Below are positions 8,069-15,810 of a stretch of 64,000 bases of DNA, piece after piece. The position numbers and the translations under genes were made by a program. The number at the start of each line of letters is the position of its first letter. The first letter of the stretch is position 1. Under the pieces are notes generated by a model. That model did no database searches. It was not told the DNA's origin and saw nothing but the letters and a program-made list of their open reading frames with translations. This stretch comes from Prevotella sp. (GTDB taxonomy: Bacteria; Bacteroidota; Bacteroidia; Bacteroidales; Bacteroidaceae): positions 223,783-287,782 of the forward strand of contig JAFZIZ010000008.1 in the NCBI GenBank assembly GCA_017554145.1. The letters run 5' to 3'.

Positions 8069-9239
8069 ATTCCTGATGATCGCCATGATGGCAATTGTCG
8101 TAAGTGCAACGTTTATCGCTTGTAACAATGACGATGACAACGGAAACAGTAACAACAATGGCAATGGACAGTCGAATTACGACAAGTATCAGCAGGCTGT
8201 CAACGAGACTGTCAATAGACAGAAGTCAAGCAACAAGGTCATCCTGTTGGTTGCCTTCGGTTCTACTTGGGAGCAAGCTTACGATACCTTCGACAAGGTA
8301 GTAGCGGACTACAAGGCTAACTTTAGCGGTTGGGATGTCTATCTCTCTTTCTCTTCCGCTATCTGTATCAATCAGGCACGTGCCGGTGAGAATGTAGACC
8401 CGAAAGACTATTACGATCCTGAGCACTGGTTGACTGCTATCGGCCTGGCAGGCTATCAGCAGGTAGTCATCCAATCGTTGCAGGTCATCCCTGGTGAGGA
8501 GTATCGTCGCGTACGTGACAGTTATGTGAAGGACTTCATGAACAACCGTAACAATGACTTCACAAAGGCCTATATGAAGAGCCTTGACCTGAACGTGGTT
8601 GTTGGTACACCATTGATGGCAGAGGAGAGCGATGCTAAGACGCTCGCCACCACACTGAATAACGAGAGCGATATCAAGGCTGCCGTTGCTGAGGGTATCG
8701 TTGCCTTCATGGGACACGGTAATCCAGAGGGTTACGACTACTACGGCGGCAACATCCGTTACCTGCAACTCGAAGATGCACTGCGTGCCATTAACCAAAA
8801 CTACTATGTAGGTACGGTGGATATGGACGAGACTTATGCAAAGGACGTGCTGAAGCATATCGCAGGTGGTACTTTCGAGTATCAGATCGGTGACATGACC
8901 AAGACCATCACTTATCCTGCCAATACGGCTACAAAGGCACAACTCTTCGTGCTGATGTCTATTGCCGGTGACCACGCTCATAACGACATGTCTGACCCGA
9001 AAGATGACGAGAGCTGGTTCTCGTTGTTCAATGCCGCTGGTATCGACACCAAGGCTTACGAGACCACCTTCACAGAGCCTTGCTGGAAAAAATATAAGAG
9101 TGGTGACGACTATATCCCTGCCTTGGCAGAGCGTAGTGCTGTACGTAAACTGTGGATGAAGCATACCAGTGAGGCTATTGCTAAACTCGGCACCGAAGAG
9201 GCTTTGTCTACCCCGACAACGGCTCCTGACGAAGAATAA
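8055..9239 (+). CDS. cbiK: CbiK-type cobaltochelatase, exported lipoprotein
   Basis: The 394-residue protein matches the anaerobic sirohydrochlorin cobaltochelatase family (CbiK): VILLVAFGSTWEQAYDTFDKV at the N-terminus, VIPGEEY, FMGHGNPEGYDYYGG and the C-terminal IAGDHAHNDM histidine motif. The GHG and GDHAHND histidines correspond to the metal-binding residues of CbiK. The histidine usually seen in the LHVIPG segment reads Gln here (SLQVIPGEEY). An N-terminal lipoprotein signal (VVSATFIACNNDDD, Cys about residue 23) plus a Asn/Gly-rich spacer show export to the periplasm or outer membrane. It is translationally overlapped with the preceding TonB receptor and followed by another, so periplasmic metal or tetrapyrrole handling is likely. 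Confidence 0.85.
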   Translation: MKKIKFLMIAMMAIVVSATFIACNNDDDNGNSNNNGNGQSNYDKYQQAVNETVNRQKSSNKVILLVAFGSTWEQAYDTFDKVVADYKANFSGWDVYLSFSSAICINQARAGENVDPKDYYDPEHWLTAIGLAGYQQVVIQSLQVIPGEEYRRVRDSYVKDFMNNRNNDFTKAYMKSLDLNVVVGTPLMAEESDAKTLATTLNNESDIKAAVAEGIVAFMGHGNPEGYDYYGGNIRYLQLEDALRAINQNYYVGTVDMDETYAKDVLKHIAGGTFEYQIGDMTKTITYPANTATKAQLFVLMSIAGDHAHNDMSDPKDDESWFSLFNAAGIDTKAYETTFTEPCWKKYKSGDDYIPALAERSAVRKLWMKHTSEAIAKLGTEEALSTPTTAPDEE

Positions 9240-9250
9240 TCAAACAACGA

Positions 9251-11329
9251 ATGAAGAAAACAATCATAGCAACTATTGCGGCACTCCTTTCGGGGAGTGC
9301 CGCTTTCGCCCAAATCCATCAAACGGAACATCGCGACTCATCGCTGGTGAGCCGTATGTATAACCTGAACCCGGTGGTAGTGACTGGTTCTGGTCACCAC
9401 CAACGACTGAAAAGCACAGCCACTCCTGTACATGTCATCAGCAGTCAGGAGATACGCGAACAAGGTATCACCACCTTCGACGATGCCTTGACACGCATGA
9501 TGCCCCAGACCTCGATGGCACCCAATTCCATGGGTACCTTCCTTCGCTTGAATGGTCTGGGCAATAAATATATTCTGATTCTCATCAACGGACAGAAACT
9601 CTCAGGTGACATCTCTAATAATGTCGACCTGAACCGTATCAACATGTCACGCGTAAAACGTATTGAGGTGCTCGACGGAGCCGCCTCTTCCCTATACGGT
9701 AGCGACGCCATCGCAGGCGTGATTAACATCATCACCGACCAACCGACCAGTTCCTTGTGTAGCGTTACCAACGATACGAAAGTCAGTGGGCACGGCGTCC
9801 TGACGGAAAGCGTCAGTCTTGACATCTATAAAAACGGCTTCGGCTCATATACTACTTTCACCCACGACCGTGCCGACAGTTATCAGAACAATAACTTAGA
9901 GTATGTGAAGGGCTCTGATACGGAGACACAAGAGACCATCGCGCCTTTCTTCACAGGTTATCGTTCCAGTATCATCAGTCAGAAATTCACCTATGCCCCC
10001 AATAGGCACTTAGCCATGAATGCGGGCTTAGACTATTCCTATAAGATTACCGACCGTCCGAACACCCGTGAAGACATCACAGGGGGAACGGATTATGAAA
10101 TGCGCTACAAGGGTTTCCGATGGAACATCGGAGGTATCTATAAGTTCAATACCCGCAATTCTTTACAGGCAGACTTCACCGTCGAGCGCTTCCGCTATGG
10201 TAAGGAATACGATGTGGAAACCAAGGACTATACCATTGGTGACTACGTACAGTCGAAGAAACAACGGAGTATGGAAGGAGAAGTGAAAGCCATCCTCGGA
10301 CTATCCTCAAACTCTACCACAATCTTTGGAGCTGATTGGCGCAAAGACTATCTGACAGCGACCTCGGGCGACATCCACCAACATGTCTATACACTCGCTG
10401 CCTATGCACAACATGAATCCAAGGTTCGTCTGGGGCGTGGTTTTGCCACGGCCACCATTGGTGCCCGTCTCACCCATCACCAGACTTTTTCAAACCACTT
10501 CACGCCCAAGGCAACCCTCATGTACAGCATAGGTCCTATGAATTTCCGTGCCACCTACTCGGCAGGTTTCCGTGCCCCTGGTCTTGACGAACTCTACTAT
10601 CACTATTTCTCTGTCAACAGAGGGAAGGCACAGATTATCTTCGGTAACCAGCAACTCTCACCAGAAAAGAGCCATTACGTATCATTGAATGCTGAATACC
10701 GTTCACAGTTAATAGCCGTCAGCCTTACAGGTTATCTCAACCGTATCAACGATATGGTGGTTCGTCAGAATATCGACGTGGACGATGCTGCTCTACAGAT
10801 GTTACAAAAAGAGTTCCCTGAGATGACTGCCGATCAAGCCGCTAAACTCGAACGCTATTCCCTTTATCAGAATAGTGACAAAGGGGATGTGAAAGGATTA
10901 CAGGCGAATGTCTCTGCCAATCTCTTCCAAGGTTTCAACCTGTCGGCAAACTATGCATACACCTATGCCCGTACGAACAACGGGACGGAATGGTCGGTAT
11001 TGGAACGAAGCATCCGTCATGCCGCTACCATTGCTGCCAACTATCACCACAGTTGGGGAAAATACGGACTGAACGTCAACCTCAGTGGAAGACTACAATC
11101 TAAGACCTACTATCCTGATTATGAGGATGCACCCGGCTATGGTGTCTGGAATATCCATACCACCCATTCCTTCGATGTTGCCAAATGGGCTTTCCTCGAA
11201 CCGAGTATCGGTATAGATAATATCTTTGATAAAGTAGATCGTCGCATCGACTCTTCCTTGCGTAAATATGCGCTCTATAGTCCCGGACGGATGCTGGTAG
11301 TCGGACTGAAAATCAAGCTAAAACACTAA
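9251..11329 (+). CDS. TonB-dependent receptor in the cbi operon
   Basis: The 692-residue outer-membrane receptor has a signal peptide ending GSAAFAQ, a TonB-box-like LNPVVVTGSG segment, a plug with TFDDALTRMMPQTS, LRLNGLGNKYILILINGQKL and SSLYGSDAIAGVINIITD, and a beta-barrel ending LVVGLKIKLKH. It is a paralogue of the receptor two genes upstream (same NGLGN-YILILI-G motif) and more distant from the btuB at 2.1-4.1 kb. It lies 11 bases after cbiK and 28 bases before the CbiH-CbiC gene, inside the riboswitch-led operon. Substrate unknown; a corrinoid, cobalt chelate or precursor tetrapyrrole would fit. Confidence 0.85.
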   Translation: MKKTIIATIAALLSGSAAFAQIHQTEHRDSSLVSRMYNLNPVVVTGSGHHQRLKSTATPVHVISSQEIREQGITTFDDALTRMMPQTSMAPNSMGTFLRLNGLGNKYILILINGQKLSGDISNNVDLNRINMSRVKRIEVLDGAASSLYGSDAIAGVINIITDQPTSSLCSVTNDTKVSGHGVLTESVSLDIYKNGFGSYTTFTHDRADSYQNNNLEYVKGSDTETQETIAPFFTGYRSSIISQKFTYAPNRHLAMNAGLDYSYKITDRPNTREDITGGTDYEMRYKGFRWNIGGIYKFNTRNSLQADFTVERFRYGKEYDVETKDYTIGDYVQSKKQRSMEGEVKAILGLSSNSTTIFGADWRKDYLTATSGDIHQHVYTLAAYAQHESKVRLGRGFATATIGARLTHHQTFSNHFTPKATLMYSIGPMNFRATYSAGFRAPGLDELYYHYFSVNRGKAQIIFGNQQLSPEKSHYVSLNAEYRSQLIAVSLTGYLNRINDMVVRQNIDVDDAALQMLQKEFPEMTADQAAKLERYSLYQNSDKGDVKGLQANVSANLFQGFNLSANYAYTYARTNNGTEWSVLERSIRHAATIAANYHHSWGKYGLNVNLSGRLQSKTYYPDYEDAPGYGVWNIHTTHSFDVAKWAFLEPSIGIDNIFDKVDRRIDSSLRKYALYSPGRMLVVGLKIKLKH

Positions 11330-11357
11330 AATCAAATTTTTTCGTAACCTTGTCATC

Positions 11358-12779
11358 ATGAAGGGAAAAATCATCGTTGCAGGCATAGGACCAGGCTGTC
11401 CAGAAGATATCACACCCGCTGTACTGGAAGCAGTACGACAGGCTGATGCCATTGTAGGCTATAAGTACTATTTCCAGTTCATCCAACCCTATCTGTCGGA
11501 ACATTGTGAGTGTATCGACACAGGTATGAAGAAGGAAAAGGAACGTGCCCAACAAGCTTTTGAAGTTGCTGAAGAAGGAAAGAACGTCGTCGTCATCTCT
11601 TCTGGTGATGCCGGCATCTATGGAATGGCACCCCTTATCTTCGAGATGAGAGGTGAGAGGTTAGAGGTGAGAGGTGAGAGAATAGAAATCGAAGTGTTAC
11701 CCGGTATCTCTGCTTTCCAAAAGGCGGCATCACTGTTGGGTGCCCCTATCGGTCATGATCTCTGTACGATATCCCTTTCCGACCTGATGACGCCATGGGA
11801 AGTCATCGAGCGACGCATCAAGGCGGCTGCCACTGGTGATTTCGTGACAGCTATCTATAATCCTAAATCACATGGACGTTATTGGCAGTTGTATCGTCTC
11901 GTAGAGTTATTCATGCAGGAGCGTTCGGCAGACACACCCGTAGGTTATGTCCATCAGGCAGGACGTGAGGAACAGGAAGTGAAGGTTACTACTCTCGCTC
12001 AGTTTGACCCTGAAGACGTAGATATGTTTACCGTTATCCTCATTGGTAACTCACAGTCGTATATCAGTGACGGCAAGATAATCACACCGAGGGGGTATTA
12101 TAGTGGTGAGAAGCTAGAGGTGAGAGGTGAGAAACCTGGTCAGCAGATTATGATGGCATCGTTCCACACGATAGCAAGTGAATTGAACAGGAAAGACTAT
12201 TCCTTGGGACATAAGTGGGCACTATTGCATGCCATCCATACTACTGCCGACTTCGAGATGGAGAAGATTCTCTATACCGATGAAGGTGCCATAGAGACAT
12301 TATATAAGAAGGTTGCTGATGGCGAACTGAAAACCATCATCACCGATGTAACGATGGTGACCAGTGGTATTCGAAAGGGCGCATTAGAACGTCTCGGTAT
12401 CGAGGCAAAGTGTTATCTCAGTGACCCGCGTGTAGCCGCAATGGCTACCTCTTTGGGTATAACAAGGACACAGGCTGGTATTCGTCTCGCTGTAGAAGAG
12501 CATCCTGATGCGCTCTTTGCCTTTGGCAATGCTCCCACAGCATTGATGGAACTGTGTGATCTGATTCGTAAGGGAAAGGCACATCCCGCTGGTATCATTG
12601 CCGCCCCTGTTGGTTTTGTTCACGTCTGCGAATCAAAACACATGGTAAAGCCCTTTAAGAATATTCCCAAAATCATTGTTGAGGGTCGCAAAGGAGGTAG
12701 TAATCTTGCTGCCACACTCTGTAATGCCATCCTTACCTTCAATGATGCTGAACAACTTAAACCTGGACGCGATCTATGA
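11358..12779 (+). CDS. cbiHC: CbiH-CbiC fusion: precorrin-3B/cobalt-factor III C17-methyltransferase and precorrin-8 methylmutase
   Basis: Residues 1 to about 248 form an SAM-dependent tetrapyrrole methylase (IIVAGIGPGCPEDITP, SSGDAGIYGMA, VLPGISAFQKAAS, PKSHGRYWQL), the CbiH/CobJ ring-contraction C17 methyltransferase. Residues about 262-473 match CbiC/CobH methylmutase (SFHTIASE, TTADFEMEKILY, TDVTMVTSGI, PVGFVHVCESK). Two heptanucleotide arrays are translated here: one inserts an Arg/Glu-rich loop near residues 95-109 just before VLPGIS, the other forms the linker between the two domains (residues 249-260). The gene overlaps the next by 4 bases. It is the first purely biosynthetic gene of the operon. 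Confidence 0.92.
   Translation: MKGKIIVAGIGPGCPEDITPAVLEAVRQADAIVGYKYYFQFIQPYLSEHCECIDTGMKKEKERAQQAFEVAEEGKNVVVISSGDAGIYGMAPLIFEMRGERLEVRGERIEIEVLPGISAFQKAASLLGAPIGHDLCTISLSDLMTPWEVIERRIKAAATGDFVTAIYNPKSHGRYWQLYRLVELFMQERSADTPVGYVHQAGREEQEVKVTTLAQFDPEDVDMFTVILIGNSQSYISDGKIITPRGYYSGEKLEVRGEKPGQQIMMASFHTIASELNRKDYSLGHKWALLHAIHTTADFEMEKILYTDEGAIETLYKKVADGELKTIITDVTMVTSGIRKGALERLGIEAKCYLSDPRVAAMATSLGITRTQAGIRLAVEEHPDALFAFGNAPTALMELCDLIRKGKAHPAGIIAAPVGFVHVCESKHMVKPFKNIPKIIVEGRKGGSNLAATLCNAILTFNDAEQLKPGRDL
11642..11683 (+). repeat. Heptanucleotide array in the CbiH domain, 5-6 units
   Basis: Units AGAGGTG (three), AGAGGTT, AGAGAAT and a degenerate first unit. Period 7. It encodes an Arg/Glu-rich loop before VLPGIS. 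Confidence 0.88.
12102..12136 (+). repeat. Heptanucleotide array at the CbiH-CbiC junction, 5 units
   Basis: Units AGTGGTG, AGAAGCT, AGAGGTG (two) and AGAAACC. It encodes the linker SGEKLEVRGEKP between the two enzymes. Confidence 0.85.
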
Positions 12780-14002
12780 AGTTCATCGTTATAGGTATCA
12801 CTGACCAATCCAACCCTTGGTTTCCACCTGAGGTAATGGAAATCATTCAGCAAGGGAAAGTATTCTCTGGTGGCAAACGCCATCATGAGATAGTAGCACC
12901 ATTGCTTCCATCAGATGCCACATGGATAGACATCACCGTTCCCCTCGATGACGTCTTCGAACAGTATAAGCTAAAGGCTAACAGCCAAAAGCCAACAGCC
13001 CCATTCATCGTTTTCGCCTCTGGTGACCCTTTGTTCTTCGGTTTTGCGAATACCATCAAGCGAAAGATGCCTGATGCAGAGATCGTTGTTTACGCTACTT
13101 TCAATTCCCTGCAAATGTTGGCTCATCGACTGGTCATGCCCTATCATGATATGCATATCGTCTCACTGACGGGTCGTCCTTGGCAGGAATTCGACAAAGC
13201 ACTGATTGAACATACAGAGAAAATAGGTATTTTGACAGACAAGGAACATACCCCTGCTGCCATCGCCCAACGAATGATTGACTACGGCTATCGTTGGTAT
13301 CAAATGCATGTCGGTGAACATTTAGGTAATCCGACAGAAGAGAAAGTATCTACTTTGACTTTGGAAGAGGCTATTCAGAAGACCTTCGCTCATCCCAATT
13401 GCGTAATCATAGAAGCTAATAGCCAACAGCTAACAGCTAAAAGCTATTTCGGCATTCCAGATAATGAATTTACGCTACTTGACGGTCGTGAACGGATGAT
13501 TACGAAGATGCCGATTCGTCTGCTGACCCTACAAGCATTAGACCTGCCCAAGAAAAAAGTGCTATGGGACATCGGTTTCTGTACGGGTAGTATCAGTATC
13601 GAAGCAAAATTACAGTTTCCCCATCTACAGATAGAGTCTTTTGAAATCCGTCCTGAATGCGAGGCTATCATTCAAGAGAATGCCCGTCATTTTTGTACCC
13701 CAGGTATCAACATCCACATGGGTGACTTTCTCGAAACGGATATCTCTGTCCTCTCCAAACCTGATGCCGTCTTCATCGGTGGGCATGGTGGTAAACTGAA
13801 AGAAATCATGAAGAAGGTACTGACAGTACTTACCCCTGACGGCTGTATCGTGATGAACAGTGTAAAAGCCCCAAAGGTAACAACAGACAGTCACCAACTA
13901 TGGGACGAAGCCTGTCAGGAACTCGGTCTCATCCAAGAGTCTTCCATGAGAATCATAATAGATGAACATCACCCCATAGAAATACTCAAATGCAAAAGAT
14001 AG
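12776..14002 (+). CDS. cbiET: CbiE-CbiT (CobL-type) precorrin-6Y/7 C5,C15-methyltransferase and decarboxylase
   Basis: This 408-residue fusion has an N-terminal CbiE methylase domain (GGKRHHEIVAPL, FASGDPLFFGFANTI, SLTGRPWQEF) and a C-terminal CbiT domain with a class I SAM site (VLWDIGFCTGSISIEAKL, ESFEIRPECEAI, VFIGGHGGKLKEI). Together these methylate C5 and C15 and decarboxylate the ring C acetate. A five-unit heptanucleotide array encodes the linker at residues 213-224, exactly between domains, and a second one encodes a CbiE loop at about 64-76. Four-base overlap with the preceding gene and a 13-base overlap with the next support a single transcript with coupled translation. Confidence 0.92.
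   Translation: MKFIVIGITDQSNPWFPPEVMEIIQQGKVFSGGKRHHEIVAPLLPSDATWIDITVPLDDVFEQYKLKANSQKPTAPFIVFASGDPLFFGFANTIKRKMPDAEIVVYATFNSLQMLAHRLVMPYHDMHIVSLTGRPWQEFDKALIEHTEKIGILTDKEHTPAAIAQRMIDYGYRWYQMHVGEHLGNPTEEKVSTLTLEEAIQKTFAHPNCVIIEANSQQLTAKSYFGIPDNEFTLLDGRERMITKMPIRLLTLQALDLPKKKVLWDIGFCTGSISIEAKLQFPHLQIESFEIRPECEAIIQENARHFCTPGINIHMGDFLETDISVLSKPDAVFIGGHGGKLKEIMKKVLTVLTPDGCIVMNSVKAPKVTTDSHQLWDEACQELGLIQESSMRIIIDEHHPIEILKCKR
12967..13001 (+). repeat. Heptanucleotide array in the CbiE domain, 5 units
   Basis: Units TAAGCTA, AAGGCTA, ACAGCCA, AAAGCCA and ACAGCCC. It encodes LKANSQKPTAP in a CbiE loop. Confidence 0.8.
13412..13446 (+). repeat. Heptanucleotide array at the CbiE-CbiT junction, 5 units
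   Basis: Units GAAGCTA, ATAGCCA, ACAGCTA (two) and AAAGCTA. It encodes EANSQQLTAKSY between the domains. Confidence 0.88.
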
Positions 14003-15810
14003 CGATTATACAAATCAGCGATGCAGGCAAAGATATTGCCAACACCCTCCAGCGTGAACTCAGTGCTAAGAGCATCAGTCGCACGGATGTCGGAAAACAG
14101 TGGAAGGAATTCGATGCCTTCGTGTTTATCGGTGCTATGGGCATCTGTGTACGCACCATCGCACCATACATTATGGACAAACACGAAGACCCGGCAGTGG
14201 TTTGTGTGGATAGTCTAGGTATGAATGTCATTTCAGTGCTTAGTGGACATGTTGGTGGTGCCAACGATTTGACACGAGAGATTGCTGGTATCCTTGGTGC
14301 CAAAGAGGTTATCACTACACAGAGTGATAATGCAGGACTCTGGGCACTTGATACCTTTGAACAACGTTTTGACTGGCATATTGCCTCCATCATCTTGGAT
14401 AACGAAGACGATTTTCGCAAAAATTTAAACAAAAGTATTTTCGCTTTTGTCAATCGTCAGCCTACCGCCCTTTTCATAGAATTTAGTGATGAAGGTACTG
14501 ACTATCTGAGGCGTACGCTTCCTGATCACGTCACGATTGTCAACAGTCCAGAGGAAGTGGATGACCATTACAAATTGTTTATTATTGTTTCTCCCTATTT
14601 AGTAATCCCTCCTTTAGATGTTTTAATACTTCATTATGTACCTAAAATAGCTACTGTTGGCTTTGGACTCGCTAATATGGCAGCTCCCGTTGACCTCATA
14701 TATAAACGTATTTGTAAAATGCTAGAAGACAGTGGTTTCATGCCATGTGTCCGAGAATGGTGCACTATTGATGTGAAGGCCAACGAGCCTTTCGTCCAAC
14801 ATCTTCGCAAACAAGGGAAAAGCGTCCGCTTCTTCACTGCAAAAGAACTCTCTTCAGTAGATGTACCAAATCCTAGTATCATCGTTAAGATGCACGTCGG
14901 TACCCCGAGCGTCTGTGAGGCAGCAGCCATTCTCGGTTCCAATCACGGCAAACTCGTTGTACCCAAGGTCAAAGGTAAGAACTGGACGGCAGCATTGGCC
15001 ATCGACTATAAATACCTGCGTAAATCCTCCCCTCGTGAAAGTCAGATGGGGGGTGGTCATATCGAAATTGTCGGTGCTGGTCCTGGTGATCCTGACTTAG
15101 TAAGTGTTCGTGGTCGTAAAATGTTGGTAAGGGCAGACTTGATTCTCTATGCAGGTTCGTTAGTGCCCAAGGAACTCACGGCATGTCATAAACCTGAGGC
15201 TGTTGTACGCTCATCGGCTGACATGAATCTTGAAGAACAATGTGCACTGATGAAAGAGCATTACGACAAGGGGCACTTCATCGTACGCCTGCATACAGGT
15301 GACCCCTGTATCTTCGGTGCTATCCAGGAACAGATGGCTTTCTTCGATGCCAACCACATGGAGTATCATATCACACCTGGTATCTCATCCTTCCTCGCTG
15401 CTGCCGCTGAGTTGCAGAGTCAGTTCACGATACCTGAGCGTTGTCAGACGATTATTCTCACGCGTGGTGAGGGTCGCACGCCAATGCCTGAGAAAGAACA
15501 ACTGCATTTGCTTGCTAAGAGTCAGAGTACAATGTGTATATTCCTTTCGGCTGCCATCGTGGATGACGTGCAGAAGGAACTACTCATGGAATATCCTGAG
15601 GACACCCCTGTAGCAGCCTGTTATCATTTGACGTGGCCCGACCAGAAGATTTATCGTGGTGTATTGAAAGACCTTGCGAAGATTGTCCATGATAATAAAC
15701 TCACCCTCACTACGATGATTGTTGTTGGCGAAGCCATCGACAACCGTCAAGGTCTATCAGAACTCTATAACAAACACTTCACTCACCTCTTCAGACAAGG
15801 AGAAGCATGA
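13990..15810 (+). CDS. cbiGF: CbiG-CbiF fusion: cobalt-precorrin-5A hydrolase and precorrin-4 C11-methyltransferase
   Basis: Residues 1 to about 345 are CbiG: FVFIGAMGICVRTIAP, DSLGMNVISVLSGHVGGAND and a C-terminal CbiG part (SVCEAAAILGS). Residues about 355-606 are the CbiF/CobM methylase (IEIVGAGPGDPDLVSVRGRKML, LHTGDPCIFGAIQEQ, TPGISSFLAAAAEL). CbiF methylates C11 and CbiG opens the lactone, releasing acetaldehyde, so adjacent steps are joined in one chain. The stretch about 14570-14740, in the CbiG middle, is visibly richer in A+T than the flanks. The next gene overlaps by 4 bases. Confidence 0.9.
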   Translation: MQKIAIIQISDAGKDIANTLQRELSAKSISRTDVGKQWKEFDAFVFIGAMGICVRTIAPYIMDKHEDPAVVCVDSLGMNVISVLSGHVGGANDLTREIAGILGAKEVITTQSDNAGLWALDTFEQRFDWHIASIILDNEDDFRKNLNKSIFAFVNRQPTALFIEFSDEGTDYLRRTLPDHVTIVNSPEEVDDHYKLFIIVSPYLVIPPLDVLILHYVPKIATVGFGLANMAAPVDLIYKRICKMLEDSGFMPCVREWCTIDVKANEPFVQHLRKQGKSVRFFTAKELSSVDVPNPSIIVKMHVGTPSVCEAAAILGSNHGKLVVPKVKGKNWTAALAIDYKYLRKSSPRESQMGGGHIEIVGAGPGDPDLVSVRGRKMLVRADLILYAGSLVPKELTACHKPEAVVRSSADMNLEEQCALMKEHYDKGHFIVRLHTGDPCIFGAIQEQMAFFDANHMEYHITPGISSFLAAAAELQSQFTIPERCQTIILTRGEGRTPMPEKEQLHLLAKSQSTMCIFLSAAIVDDVQKELLMEYPEDTPVAACYHLTWPDQKIYRGVLKDLAKIVHDNKLTLTTMIVVGEAIDNRQGLSELYNKHFTHLFRQGEA

